Notes: generated from the letters alone by a model not told the origin. 64,000 nt of DNA from Streptococcus bovimastitidis (GCF_001885095.1 NZ_LZDD01000003.1:62001-126000); one strand, 5' to 3'; positions 1 through 9,700 are shown, numbered from the stretch's first letter. Numbers and translations: made by a program.

Positions 1-2
1 TT

Positions 3-347
3 CCTTACTTATATCGTGGTACTGATAACTGGCAAGGTGGATTCGCTCGCATGAATGAGGGTGGACGAGGGGAGTTAACATACTTACCTGGTGGCTCTGT
101 CGTCGTACCTCACGATATTAGCATGAAATACGCTAAGGAGAGCGCAAGAAATCAATCTGGAATGGTAATGGTAGGCGGAAGTGATGAACTCGCTAAGAGC
201 GCTCTAAGAGTTGCTAACGATGCAGTTAAGCGCCCAATGGTATTGAATGTTAATGGCCGTGACTTAGCCTATGCAACAAGTCGAGATTTTTCGACAGTCC
301 AAGAACAACAATCAGCGTCAATCAAACGCTTAAGAGGGGAGGTATAA
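3..347 (+). CDS. Phage tail tape measure protein, C-terminal end (partial)
   Basis: This is the last 114 codons of a gene that starts before the window; the frame is open from base 3. The residues YRGTDNWQGGFARMNEGG and the PGGSVVVPHDISMKYAKE stretch are typical of the C-terminus of streptococcal siphovirus tape measure proteins, which set tail length and exit through the tail tip during DNA injection. It lies directly upstream of the Dit gene (4 bp gap), which is the standard position for this protein. An internal ATG at 51 is probably not a start. The family call rests on the C-terminal motif and gene order. Confidence 0.8.
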   Translation, partial: PYLYRGTDNWQGGFARMNEGGRGELTYLPGGSVVVPHDISMKYAKESARNQSGMVMVGGSDELAKSALRVANDAVKRPMVLNVNGRDLAYATSRDFSTVQEQQSASIKRLRGEV

Positions 348-351
348 GATA

Positions 352-1836
352 ATGGCTACTATGAAATTTAATGATATAGATTTATCAGACATGCTAACAA
401 TTATGTCAATTAATCGTGATATTGGAAATCAAAGAAGCGTATCAACTAACACCTCTCCTCTGATTGGTGTTTTTATAAATCAAGTAAAAGTCGATGCCAA
501 AACAATTTCTGTTGATTTTTACCTTAAAGATAGAAGTAGTGATTATTCGTTGAATATCCTAAAGCATGACTTAGCCGGAATTTTTAATGTTGATGAGCCG
601 GTTAAGATTGAATTTTCAGATGAACCTGACAAATACTATCTTGGCTTACCAGTTAGTAAGATTTCTGCTAGTGATCCAATCGCTTGGCTAAGCCTTGTAA
701 CTATTGAGTTTTTAATTCCTGATGGTGTGGCACATTCAAAAACAAAGAAGAAAGTCACTAAGTACACGATTCAAGACGGAAAACTAGTTTTTGATTTATT
801 GAATAAAGGCACACTTCCAGCACTACCAATCATAACTGCGAAAATGAACAGTGAAAATGGATACTTTGGATTGGTAAATGAATCAGGTGTTATGGAAATT
901 GGCGACCGTGAGTTGATAGACTCTGAAACGCTTGCTTATTCTGAACGTCCATTTGACTATTCAGATACAGGAACTAAGATTGCAGATGGATTTGCCAAAG
1001 GTGCTAAGAATGTGGCTATTTTAAACGATAGCTTGCAGACGCTAGATAAGAATTTAGGAATTGTTGCTGACTGGAACAGAAATCACTTAGCATTGACTGG
1101 AGCTATTGCACCAAGTGGAAATCATGCAGGTTCATTAACATTTGATTTGCCAATAGAAGGTTCGCTATATGATCATGTTTGGTGGCGTCAAATCTTCTGG
1201 GCATGGAATATAAATCAATATGGATTTATTAAGATTTCGGTTTCTGATACTGATGGAAAATTCCTTTTTGGTGTCGAAACTATCAAGAGAAAATCAGGTG
1301 TTGAGACAGAGTATAACGTCCAAGTTACCGATGGAAATGGCGGATGGAAATTCACGGATTTTCGTAAGAAATTCAATTGTACTCACAAAAATGAAAATCC
1401 ATTCAACCAGGGCAGAGGTTGGACAGAAATCAAGCGTATTGATGATAAGCTTATTATTCATTGGAACGGTTCGCAATTTGAGCGTATTATTCCTGAATTA
1501 AAAGGCAAAAAGTCAGCTAAGTTGCATGTTGCCATTGGCTCAATGCAAGGTAAGCCATTAGTCAGAAAAATGTATGTTGACGGTATTAAATACCGCAAGG
1601 ACAACGTGGCAGACGGTTATAATATCCCAAATCCTTATGGAGTTGGCTCAGAAGTTGTTATAAATGGCGAAAATAAAACATTGCTTGTTGATAACATTCC
1701 GAAATTAAATCATATTGTTGATTACTCTAAATGGCTGACAATTCCTCCAGGTAAATCAACGATTGAATTAAATATTTCATCATGGAGTGAAAGCAATCCT
1801 GATGTTACTGTTGAGTACGAAGAAAGGTGGTTATAG
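352..1836 (+). CDS. Phage distal tail protein (Dit) with carbohydrate-binding-like insertion
   Basis: A 494-residue distal tail protein, which forms the hexameric hub joining the tail tube to the baseplate. The N-terminal ~130 residues (IGVFINQVKVDAKTISVDFYLKD, then LIPDGVAHSKTK) fit the Dit belt domain. Simple Dit proteins are about 250-300 residues; here an extra segment at about residues 235-430 (rich in Trp, containing LFGVETIKRKSG and LIIHWNGSQFERI) looks like the beta-sandwich carbohydrate-binding insertion of 'evolved' Dits, with the galectin-like domain at the end. RBS GGGGAGG lies at about 337-343. It sits between tape measure and Tal, as in most streptococcal siphophages. The insertion may help bind cell-wall polysaccharide (inference). 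Confidence 0.85.
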   Translation: MATMKFNDIDLSDMLTIMSINRDIGNQRSVSTNTSPLIGVFINQVKVDAKTISVDFYLKDRSSDYSLNILKHDLAGIFNVDEPVKIEFSDEPDKYYLGLPVSKISASDPIAWLSLVTIEFLIPDGVAHSKTKKKVTKYTIQDGKLVFDLLNKGTLPALPIITAKMNSENGYFGLVNESGVMEIGDRELIDSETLAYSERPFDYSDTGTKIADGFAKGAKNVAILNDSLQTLDKNLGIVADWNRNHLALTGAIAPSGNHAGSLTFDLPIEGSLYDHVWWRQIFWAWNINQYGFIKISVSDTDGKFLFGVETIKRKSGVETEYNVQVTDGNGGWKFTDFRKKFNCTHKNENPFNQGRGWTEIKRIDDKLIIHWNGSQFERIIPELKGKKSAKLHVAIGSMQGKPLVRKMYVDGIKYRKDNVADGYNIPNPYGVGSEVVINGENKTLLVDNIPKLNHIVDYSKWLTIPPGKSTIELNISSWSESNPDVTVEYEERWL

Positions 1837-1839
1837 TTA

Positions 1840-4785
1840 TTGGATTTAATTATTCATAATGCAAAATTGCAAAAAGTGGCATATATTGACAACGAATTGC
1901 AGAACACACTTTCTTTTTATGACGATAAATGGTCACGCTATTTAGATACGGCATCATCAACATTTGAATTCACGGTCTACAAAAAGAATATCAAGACCGA
2001 CACAATTAGGGAAAAGGCTTATCAGACGTTATCTGATAGGTCTTTTATTTCGTTTGTTTTTAACAAGCGAACATATCTCTTTAATGTCATGAAGATTGAA
2101 GAGACTGAGACAACTATTAGATGTTACTGCGAAAATCTAAACCTTGAGCTGCTAAATGAATTGGCAGGACCTTATAAAGCAACCACAGAAATGTCATTTA
2201 TTGATTACTGTAATGTCTTTTATATTTTGGGTGGAGGAGCTATCACAATTGGTCACAATGAAATTGCTGATCGTGAACGTACCCTTGAATGGACTGGAAC
2301 AGATACCAAGTTAAAACGGTTATTGTCCATCGCAAATATGTTTGACTGTGAAATCGAGTTTGAAACGGTCTTAAACGAAGACTCAAGCTTGAAATCTTTT
2401 ATCATGCATATCTATAAAGAAAATGATGATAAGAACCAAGGCGTCGGACGTATTCGTGATGATGTCATTTTAAGATATGGCCATAACATTGCTGGAGTTA
2501 AAAAAACAGTTGATAAGACTGGTATTTTTAACATGATAAAGCCGACAGGCAAAGCAACAGTTGACGTTAAAGTGACGTCTGCAAACCCTAAGTATGTTGC
2601 GCCAAAGATTGGAAGTGTTACTTATTCAGGTGGTTCTCTGTCTAATGGTGGACGGACGATCAGCAAGAGTTTGGTCAATGAAATACTTAATCTCTGTGTC
2701 CAACATAAGTTATTGCCATCTGGCGTGTTTTCTCAGCTTTATCTTGAATCGTGGTGGGGTAACTCGCCAGTCGCTCGTATAGACAACAACTGGGGTGGCT
2801 TAACGTGGACTGGGTCAACAACTCGTCCAAGTGGTATTAAGGTTACGCAAGGTACAGCTAGACCTGCCAACGAGGGTGGTTATTATATGCACTTCGCAAG
2901 TGTGTCGGACTACATGAAAGACTACACTTATTTACTTGCGGAACAAGGAATCTATAAAGTTAAAGGTGCTAATAGCATTGATAGTTACACTAAAGGCTTG
3001 TTTCGTGTTGGTGGTGCAACTTATGACTATGCTGCAGCTGGATATGCTCACTACGCACCATTAATGCGTTCAATCAGAAGTGGTATTAATAGCAATTCAA
3101 ATGGTGCTATGGATACTCTTGATAGCCAATTTAAAACGGCTGGAACAGTTGGGACTGCACCAGTTTCACAGATTGCTAGTAAAACCAAGTCAACGCTTGA
3201 TGCATTAACTGCGAAAAAGAACACTCGTATTGGTTCAGGTCAGTGTTATGCACTGACGGCATGGTACGCCTATACAATCGGTGGGCCTTGGTTGGGCGGT
3301 GGCGTCACTCCTGGATTCAAAGGTTTAGTTGGTGCAGGAGCTGCAGCTTCACATATCGGGGAAGACTACAACTGGAAACAATTTGGTTGGCGCATGATGA
3401 GGCCTACTAAAGTTTCTGATCTAATACCTGGAGCAATTGCGAATATCAGAGCAAATGCTGGTGGTCCAGTTTATACTGGCGGTTGGGGTCATACTGTTGT
3501 TATCAAAGGATTGTCAGGCGACACATTGACCGTTTTAGAACAGAACTATGCAGGTCATCAGTATGTCGAAGAACGAACATACTCAGCAAACGCCTATTTG
3601 CGTATTCTGCAAACGCTATGTTATCCACCTGAGATTGTCCAAGGGAAACGTATCAACGGCACTGAGAGTTCTACTACAAGCACAGGTTCAACTGGTAATA
3701 ACGAACCAAAGACAACTACAACCACTCAACAAAAAGAAGTCATTACTGAAATTCCTAAAGATTTGTATAGAGAGTACAAAAATGATGAAGGCGTAGTTGA
3801 GTTTTATGTAAAAAATGGTGGTGTATATGCACCTATTTCAAAAGAACTTTACCCTTCAGCCTTTTCAGGCGAGGAAACAAATGACAACTGGATTCGTCAT
3901 GATATGGAGCTTCAAACGACCGATTACGAAGTGCTGATTTCAACTGCATTATCTGAACTTCGAAAAGGATGTTACCCAGCTATCTCTTATGAGGTATCAG
4001 GTTCATCAGGTGATTTGGATATTGGCGACACGGTAAAAATCGAAGACGAAGCATTCACAGATGGATTAGTTTTATTAGCTCGTGTATCGGAGCAACATAT
4101 TAGTTTTACTAATCCTGACTCAAACAGTACCGTCTTTGATAATTACAAAGCGTTGCGTAATAAGTTGAGTAAGGAAATTACTGACAGATATAACGAAATT
4201 TCAGAAGGCATTAAACCTTATGAATTGCGTCTATACACAGATAATGGCTATATTTTCAGAAACGGAACTGGAACATCTACAATTACAGCGGAGCTATGGA
4301 GAGCCGGCGCCAAGTTAGATGCAACTTTCCAATTTAAGAATGGAGATGTTCTTTTGTCTAGTGATCCGCAATGTACTATTGATGCAACAACTATCACAGA
4401 TACGTTGATTGTCTCAGTTGAGGCTTATGTCGGTAATGAACTTGCTGCAACAAGTCAAGTTACATTTTCAAATGTAAATGATGGGCAAGCTGGCATGACA
4501 ACATGGACAGCGTGGTCTAATAGTGCTGATGGTGTAACAGATTTTAGTATCACAGACGCTAATAGACGATATGAAGGTCAATACACGGGTATTACTCAGT
4601 CGACTAATCCAGCTGATTATGCTTGGACGGATAAAGGAGCAGGACTTCTCAATGTATTCTATCCAGTTGGCTCAATTTATCAAAGCACAGATACTACAAG
4701 TCCATCCGTATTATTGGGCGGTACTTGGGAAGTCTATGACAATTCTGCTGACCCAACAGTAAACCGTTGGCGCAGAACTGCATAA
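1840..4785 (+). CDS. Phage tail-associated lysin (Tal) with GH73-like and CHAP domains
   Basis: A 981-residue tail-tip protein that begins with TTG, preceded by GAAAGGTGG three codons after the Dit stop region. The N-terminal ~250 residues are the structural Tal/gp44-like hub. Residues ~258-418 resemble a GH73 glucosaminidase-type lysozyme domain (VFSQLYLESWWGNSPVAR, NNWGGLTW). Residues ~465-600 are a CHAP amidase/endopeptidase domain: Cys469 in GQCYALTAWYAY and His551 in GWGHTVVIKG are the likely catalytic pair. A Thr-rich linker (~608-630) leads back into structural sequence, and FYPVGSIYQS near 940 is a motif common in tail fibre/collar proteins. Two wall hydrolases within one tail hub would act locally on peptidoglycan at infection. 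Confidence 0.88.
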   Translation: MDLIIHNAKLQKVAYIDNELQNTLSFYDDKWSRYLDTASSTFEFTVYKKNIKTDTIREKAYQTLSDRSFISFVFNKRTYLFNVMKIEETETTIRCYCENLNLELLNELAGPYKATTEMSFIDYCNVFYILGGGAITIGHNEIADRERTLEWTGTDTKLKRLLSIANMFDCEIEFETVLNEDSSLKSFIMHIYKENDDKNQGVGRIRDDVILRYGHNIAGVKKTVDKTGIFNMIKPTGKATVDVKVTSANPKYVAPKIGSVTYSGGSLSNGGRTISKSLVNEILNLCVQHKLLPSGVFSQLYLESWWGNSPVARIDNNWGGLTWTGSTTRPSGIKVTQGTARPANEGGYYMHFASVSDYMKDYTYLLAEQGIYKVKGANSIDSYTKGLFRVGGATYDYAAAGYAHYAPLMRSIRSGINSNSNGAMDTLDSQFKTAGTVGTAPVSQIASKTKSTLDALTAKKNTRIGSGQCYALTAWYAYTIGGPWLGGGVTPGFKGLVGAGAAASHIGEDYNWKQFGWRMMRPTKVSDLIPGAIANIRANAGGPVYTGGWGHTVVIKGLSGDTLTVLEQNYAGHQYVEERTYSANAYLRILQTLCYPPEIVQGKRINGTESSTTSTGSTGNNEPKTTTTTQQKEVITEIPKDLYREYKNDEGVVEFYVKNGGVYAPISKELYPSAFSGEETNDNWIRHDMELQTTDYEVLISTALSELRKGCYPAISYEVSGSSGDLDIGDTVKIEDEAFTDGLVLLARVSEQHISFTNPDSNSTVFDNYKALRNKLSKEITDRYNEISEGIKPYELRLYTDNGYIFRNGTGTSTITAELWRAGAKLDATFQFKNGDVLLSSDPQCTIDATTITDTLIVSVEAYVGNELAATSQVTFSNVNDGQAGMTTWTAWSNSADGVTDFSITDANRRYEGQYTGITQSTNPADYAWTDKGAGLLNVFYPVGSIYQSTDTTSPSVLLGGTWEVYDNSADPTVNRWRRTA

Positions 4786-4799
4786 AGAAAGGATAATAA

Positions 4800-7175
4800 A
4801 TGTTTTTTGAAAATACACTAGGATTAAAACAAGAATTAGGCGGTACAAAAATTAAGCAAGGAGATACTGGTTCTATTTTGTCGTTTACTCTAATTGATGC
4901 AAATGGCGACCAAATCTCTGACCTTAATTCAAAAACCGCAACAGTTGCTTTATGCGACGATAATAATATCGTCTACACAAAAACAACTACCGTAGAAGAT
5001 TCAATTGTTAAATTTAATATTGATAAGGCAGTCCAAGTTGGCATCTATTACTTAGAAATCAAGATTGACAACTATATTTTCCCTTCTGACAGAAATATTT
5101 TGATTTCAATCGAAGAAGGGGCTGTCGCTTACGATCTAAAAGATTTAGTACCCAACTACGATATCAACATGACGCTTGATAGCATTCTACAAGAGTTAAA
5201 TCTTAAAGACGCAAGCATTATTGACTTACAAACAAAAATGTCATCTATCTACAATAATGCACTATCTGACCATGCGGAAATTTTAAACGCTCGTGGTGGT
5301 CAGTCGAGTTTGGATAGTCGGCTAGACGGACTAGATGCCAAAGATACCGACTTGCAAAGTCAAGTCAATACCAACAAAACGAACATTTCAAGTATTGACT
5401 CACGACTTAGCACAGTTGTTGCAAGTTCAGGAAGTGGAAAAGATTCCGAAGTTGTCGATGCTAGGACCGACGAGCAAGGAAATGTCTTTAATTCGCTCGG
5501 TGATGCAGTTAGAAATAAAGTATCAATGAAGCCAGGCAAGAACTTAATCAATCCTGCAAAAGCTAAAGTTGGATACTATGTTTATAAAGGTGATGGTGTA
5601 GAGCAAGCGGACGCAACTTATCAATATAATAAGATTTTCAGTACAGAAAACACAACTTATTATTTGGTTCCGGTATCAAATATTCACATTGCTTTCTTTA
5701 ATGCATCTGGCACTTTTATTAGCGGATTAGTAGACCCATCTAGTTTTGTAACACCAGCTGGGACAAAATATTTTACAGTATCATATAAGACTAGTGTCTT
5801 AGGTCAAGTTATGTTGTCGAAATCTCCTATTACTAGCTATGAGCAGTTTGAATCAGGCATTAACGGTGGAGAAATTCTAAAAGGAACAATTTCAGGTGAT
5901 AAATTGCTACCTGAACTTAAGATTAAAGTTGAAAATGCAGTATCTTATGTAGAAGGTGTCAATCTTATTAATAAAGATATAGCAGAAGTTGGCTTTTATC
6001 GTGCTTATAACACAGGTAATAAAGTTGGACAAGCCCTTTTCCAAATCAACTATATTACAGTTGTAGCAGGTGGAAATTATTATCTAAACTTTGCTTCAAA
6101 CGTACATATTGCTTTCTTTAATGCATCTGGTACCTATATTAGTGGCTTGATTGCTGATACTAAAACTAATCCTATTGTTGTACCTACAAATGCAGTTCAG
6201 ATGTCTGTTTCCTACGCTATTAGTCAAAAAGATGCTATTGTACTAGCTAAAACACTAGTACAAGAATATGTTTCGCATGAATTAGGTATTGATGGTACAA
6301 AAATAAACAGCAAGACCATTCAATATAGCTCACTTTCAGATGAATTGCTTGAATCTATCAAGGCAACAAAAATCATCAAAGTTGGCCCTGGTCAAACTTA
6401 TACTAGCTTACTTAAAGCTATTTCAGAAAATACAGCTACAAAGAATACTTATCAATTAGTCAACTACGTTGTCGATATGAAACAGGAGTATTTAGACCAT
6501 TATGGAGCTGATTTTTTCACTAACTATGTTGACTACTCAGGCAATGACTTTAATAAGCGTGGATATAACTTAAAAATCGGGGACAATTTAATTGCAGATC
6601 CAAAAAGTAAAATCGTATGGAATTATGATGCTTCAAATGTAAATGTTAATACTTGGTTTAGTCCACTTAATCTGACTATAAATAATAAGGTTGATGGATT
6701 AGATATTGATGTCGTGACAGATTATTCATGTCGTTATCTTGTGCATGATGATTTTGCTTGGGACAATAATGGTAAAAACCATGTTTCTCGTTGCCATTTC
6801 AAAGGTCGTTCTTATTTCTTCCAAATTGTCGGAGCTGGTATGTCTACAAATTCTGAATATTTATATGAAGATTGTAAATTTGAAGATAGCGGAAATCCAG
6901 TTGACCCGTCAAACACGAAAGAACAATTAGCATATACTATTCACAATAATTCTAAAGCTGGTGCTAAAAATAATGTCAAACTTAAAGATTGTTGGACTTC
7001 TCAAAATCTTAGCATACGTGCGACTCATTATGGTCAATCAACTGAAATTTCAGATTTTACAGTCACAAATTGCAAAACTAAAAGTGTATATACTAAAGCG
7101 CACACAGTTGACGGCACATCACCAAATGTTAACGTTCAATTATTTGACTGGAATAATCCGCTCTGGACAGAATAG
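4800..7175 (+). CDS. BppU-family baseplate upper / receptor-binding protein
   Basis: A 791-residue protein. The first ~125 residues (IKQGDTGSILSFTLIDANG, IYYLEIKIDNYIFPSDRN) match the BppU N-terminal domain that docks receptor-binding proteins to the baseplate. A short helical stretch (~130-210, with DSRLDGLDAKDTDLQSQ) follows. Two homologous segments near residues 280-345 and 420-485 both contain HIAFFNASGT and look like duplicated carbohydrate-binding beta-sandwiches. The C-terminal ~270 residues have the irregular short repeats of a right-handed beta-helix. It directly follows Tal (RBS AAAGGA at 4788) and probably decides host surface recognition. Which wall glycan it binds cannot be read from sequence. 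Confidence 0.75.
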   Translation: MFFENTLGLKQELGGTKIKQGDTGSILSFTLIDANGDQISDLNSKTATVALCDDNNIVYTKTTTVEDSIVKFNIDKAVQVGIYYLEIKIDNYIFPSDRNILISIEEGAVAYDLKDLVPNYDINMTLDSILQELNLKDASIIDLQTKMSSIYNNALSDHAEILNARGGQSSLDSRLDGLDAKDTDLQSQVNTNKTNISSIDSRLSTVVASSGSGKDSEVVDARTDEQGNVFNSLGDAVRNKVSMKPGKNLINPAKAKVGYYVYKGDGVEQADATYQYNKIFSTENTTYYLVPVSNIHIAFFNASGTFISGLVDPSSFVTPAGTKYFTVSYKTSVLGQVMLSKSPITSYEQFESGINGGEILKGTISGDKLLPELKIKVENAVSYVEGVNLINKDIAEVGFYRAYNTGNKVGQALFQINYITVVAGGNYYLNFASNVHIAFFNASGTYISGLIADTKTNPIVVPTNAVQMSVSYAISQKDAIVLAKTLVQEYVSHELGIDGTKINSKTIQYSSLSDELLESIKATKIIKVGPGQTYTSLLKAISENTATKNTYQLVNYVVDMKQEYLDHYGADFFTNYVDYSGNDFNKRGYNLKIGDNLIADPKSKIVWNYDASNVNVNTWFSPLNLTINNKVDGLDIDVVTDYSCRYLVHDDFAWDNNGKNHVSRCHFKGRSYFFQIVGAGMSTNSEYLYEDCKFEDSGNPVDPSNTKEQLAYTIHNNSKAGAKNNVKLKDCWTSQNLSIRATHYGQSTEISDFTVTNCKTKSVYTKAHTVDGTSPNVNVQLFDWNNPLWTE

Positions 7176-7186
7176 AAAGGAAGTAT

Positions 7187-7504
7187 ATGAATATTGATAT
7201 CACAGCAATTTCACAATGGTGTACTGCTCTAGTAGCGATCATTGTATTTTTAAAATACGTTTCAGCACCAATCAAAATTGTTTTAGAAAATAACAAAAGG
7301 ACTATGGAATCCTTGCAAGACTCTATCGAGAAATTAGCAGACGGATTGAAAGAAAATCAATTTAATTTCAAAATGTCCGCAGAAGACCGCAAGGATTTAC
7401 GCAGGGTACAAAATCAACACGAATCAAGAATCGGTATCGCTGAGGATAAACTTATCAGTCACGATGAACGATTGAACTTTTTGGAAAAGGAGAAATCAAA
7501 ATGA
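7187..7504 (+). CDS. Small phage membrane protein, holin-associated (XhlA-like)
   Basis: A 105-residue protein with one N-terminal membrane segment (WCTALVAIIVFLKYV) followed by a long charged, heptad-like helix (about residues 25-103). Proteins of this shape sit between the receptor-binding protein and the holin in streptococcal phages and are usually called holin or haemolysin XhlA-like. RBS AGAAAGGAAG precedes the ATG, and the 3' end overlaps the next gene by 4 bp (ATGA type), so the two are translationally coupled. A role in lysis timing is inferred from position and topology. Confidence 0.65.
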   Translation: MNIDITAISQWCTALVAIIVFLKYVSAPIKIVLENNKRTMESLQDSIEKLADGLKENQFNFKMSAEDRKDLRRVQNQHESRIGIAEDKLISHDERLNFLEKEKSK

Positions 7505-7686
7505 ACTTAGAAAAATGGGCAAAAGAAACGCTAATCAAAACCATCAAGACTATGGCACAAACTGGTCTAGGCTTGCTCGGTACAAGTGCATTGATCAGTG
7601 ATGTCAATTGGCAAGTGTGGATGTCAGGGGTTTTAATGGCAGGCTTTGCATGTATCCTGATGAATATCAGCCAATTTAAGGAGTAG
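7501..7686 (+). CDS. Phage holin, r1t-like
   Basis: A 61-residue protein with an amphipathic N-terminus (WAKETLIKTIKTMAQTG) and two hydrophobic segments around GLGLLGTSALI and WMSGVLMAGFACILM. This pattern fits the short r1t-type holins of lactococcal and streptococcal phages, which open the membrane to release the lysin. It is coupled to the gene upstream and lies 6 bp before the amidase, the normal holin-lysin arrangement. Confidence 0.78.
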   Translation: MNLEKWAKETLIKTIKTMAQTGLGLLGTSALISDVNWQVWMSGVLMAGFACILMNISQFKE

Positions 7687-7692
7687 CAGCTT

Positions 7693-8586
7693 ATGACATT
7701 AAAGATTGAAAAACAAATTAGATGGGATACGCCACAGGTTGGCGTCAGACCATATCGTCAAATCCACCCACATTCAACTGGTAACGCACGAAGTACTGCG
7801 CAGAATGAAGCTGATTACCATATGCGTAGACCTATTGAGAGTGGATTTTTTACGCACGTAGTTGGCAATGGTCGTATTATCCAAACGGCACAAGTAAATC
7901 GTGGAGCTTATGATGTAGGTGGTGGATGGAATGTTGAAACTTACGCTGGTGTAGAATTAATTGAAAGTCATAAGTCTAAAGCAGAGTTTATGGTTGACTA
8001 TAAGTTGTATGTTGAGTTGCTTAGGCAATTAGCTGATGAGGCCGGACTGCCTAAAACGCTTGACGTTGGCTCAACTGGTATCATTAGTCATGCATACGCA
8101 ACTGCTCACCAACCTAATAATTTTTCTGATCACGTTGACCCTTACCCTTACTTAGCTAAGTGGGGAATCAGTAAAGCTCAATTCGCTAATGACCTCGCAA
8201 AAGGTTTTGGCCAAGTAAATGTTGCTAAAGCAAAAGCTAAACCGACAGTTAAACGAGTTTACCAAGCAAACGATGTCAAATTTGTACATGGTATCTATCA
8301 AATCAAATGTGACTATTTGGTACCAGCTCAATTTACTTGGACAGAGAACGGCATTCCAGTTGCAATGGTAAACTGGGTTGATAAAAATGGCAAAAACCTG
8401 ACGGACGGTAAAGACAAAGAATATAAAAAAGGTATGTACTTTACTTTCGCAGGAGATGAAGCACACATCACAGATACTGGCGAAGGTGGCGAAAACTATG
8501 GCTATTATTGGCGCAAGTTCATCTTTGGTGAATTTGGCGAAGTTTGGCTATCAGCATACGATAAAAATCATTTAGTTAATAAGTAA
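7693..8586 (+). CDS. Phage endolysin, N-acetylmuramoyl-L-alanine amidase
   Basis: A 297-residue lysin. Residues ~15-170 form an Amidase_2-type catalytic domain ([53 protein letters not shown]), whose His residues would bind the catalytic zinc and which cuts the bond between N-acetylmuramic acid and L-alanine. After a Lys/Ala/Pro linker (~173-188) the C-terminal ~105 residues ([38 protein letters not shown]) form an SH3b-like wall-binding module. There are no choline-binding repeats, so this is not a pneumococcal LytA-type enzyme. No signal peptide is present, so export depends on the holin. Confidence 0.9.
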   Translation: MTLKIEKQIRWDTPQVGVRPYRQIHPHSTGNARSTAQNEADYHMRRPIESGFFTHVVGNGRIIQTAQVNRGAYDVGGGWNVETYAGVELIESHKSKAEFMVDYKLYVELLRQLADEAGLPKTLDVGSTGIISHAYATAHQPNNFSDHVDPYPYLAKWGISKAQFANDLAKGFGQVNVAKAKAKPTVKRVYQANDVKFVHGIYQIKCDYLVPAQFTWTENGIPVAMVNWVDKNGKNLTDGKDKEYKKGMYFTFAGDEAHITDTGEGGENYGYYWRKFIFGEFGEVWLSAYDKNHLVNK

Positions 8587-8679
8587 AAATGTGTTTTGAT
8601 AGTTTTATTAAATCACAAAAAATCAACGTTAATGCCTTGACTGTACAAGGTTAATGGGTTATTATGTCTATATAAAGTT

Positions 8680-8719
8680 ATGTATGTATATATTTATCTA
8701 TATCTGATTATACATACAT
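8680..8719. repeat. 11-bp inverted repeat between lysin and cargo genes
   Basis: ATGTATGTATA at 8680-8690 is matched by its reverse complement TATACATACAT at 8709-8719. This AT-rich hairpin lies in the 168-bp gap after the lysin. It is not followed by a T-run, so it is not a typical terminator; it could be an operator or part of the promoter of the two genes downstream (inference). Confidence 0.45.
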
Positions 8720-8753
8720 TCATTCAGATATAGAAATGAGCTTCTGAACACGA

Positions 8754-9284
8754 GTGTATATAAATAAGCAATTCATCAAGAAAACTTTGAATATGGTGTC
8801 GTTAATAACATGTGTAATTACCTTGACATCGTCAAATAGTATTGGTAGTTTTACATCAACAACTATCTTACACCTTTCAAATAATTTAATTTCAATAACT
8901 GATTTTGAATTTAACGAAAGAGGAAAATTTTCAAAATTTCTTTCTATGTTTGTTAAAGCCCAATTCTCTCTTATTGTTTTAATAGTATTGCTTAGTGTAT
9001 ATCAAAGCGAACTTGATAAATTGGGACTAACGCCTTATTTGATACTATTAGGGAAACTTATTTCCATTGTTATTAGCGTAGTAGGGGCAGTTGTTTTTTG
9101 GCTATTGCTTGGCAAATATGATAGCCCAGAAGATTTAAACAACCAAAGTTTGGCTAAAAAGATTATTCAGCACTCTAATGAAGAATTAGATAATGATATG
9201 ATGAAACGAAAATTACATTATAAAATGAATAGAACAAACTTTATTTCGCAACAATCATATAGAAAGCCGAGAGGTAAAAAATAA
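8754..9284 (+). CDS. Unrecognised prophage membrane protein (lysogenic-conversion slot)
   Basis: I do not recognise this 176-residue protein. It has a weakly hydrophobic N-terminal segment (NMVSLITCVITLTSS) and two strong membrane segments around KAQFSLIVLIVLLSVY and KLISIVISVVGAVVFWLLL, then a basic cytoplasmic tail ending YRKPRGKK. The first usable start is GTG at 8754 without a clear RBS; ATG at 8793 is an alternative. Base composition is AT-richer than the lysin. It lies between the lysin and the phage end, where temperate streptococcal phages carry toxin, exclusion or defence genes, and is probably co-transcribed with the next gene (1-bp gap). Any defence role is inference from location. 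Confidence 0.6.
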   Translation: MYINKQFIKKTLNMVSLITCVITLTSSNSIGSFTSTTILHLSNNLISITDFEFNERGKFSKFLSMFVKAQFSLIVLIVLLSVYQSELDKLGLTPYLILLGKLISIVISVVGAVVFWLLLGKYDSPEDLNNQSLAKKIIQHSNEELDNDMMKRKLHYKMNRTNFISQQSYRKPRGKK

Positions 9285-9285
9285 T

Positions 9286-9687
9286 ATGATACTAACAGTT
9301 GTATTGATGACTTTAATGATGTGGTACACATCAATGGTTGTCCAAGGTTTTGCATATTTACGAAAAAAAGGCATCAATATGTCTATGAATTCTCATCTTG
9401 CACTACCATTCGTTATGCTGAAATTTCATTTAAATGTTTTTAAAAATAATAAACAAAAAGATAGATTTAAATATCTCTTAATTTATGTCACAAATTATAA
9501 AATTACAATCATCTTTCTAGCTGAATTAATTTTAGAAAATATAGCTATGTTTGAAGCGGTAGGTTACTCACCATATATTTCAGAAAGAAAACAAGAAGAA
9601 AAAGTAAGCATAATAGAAAAAATAAGAAAATTAATTAAATTACCAGAAACAGAAAATTCCTTTGAAGAAATTCTTTCTATGGCTTAA
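9286..9687 (+). CDS. Unrecognised prophage protein with N-terminal membrane segment
   Basis: A 133-residue protein I do not recognise. It starts with a membrane segment (ILTVVLMTLMMWYTSMVVQGFAYL), has a second moderately hydrophobic stretch near TIIFLAELILENIAMF, and ends in a charged tail. It follows the preceding membrane-protein gene with a 1-bp gap, which suggests a two-gene unit ended by the terminator at 9701-9730. Partner membrane proteins in this slot could be a superinfection-exclusion pair, but nothing in the sequence proves it. Confidence 0.6.
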   Translation: MILTVVLMTLMMWYTSMVVQGFAYLRKKGINMSMNSHLALPFVMLKFHLNVFKNNKQKDRFKYLLIYVTNYKITIIFLAELILENIAMFEAVGYSPYISERKQEEKVSIIEKIRKLIKLPETENSFEEILSMA

Positions 9688-9700
9688 AAATAAGAAAATG

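Noticed and set aside
8152..8466. Open frame opposite the amidase gene
   Set aside because: It is fully antisense to a well-supported lysin, lacks an RBS and has improbable composition.
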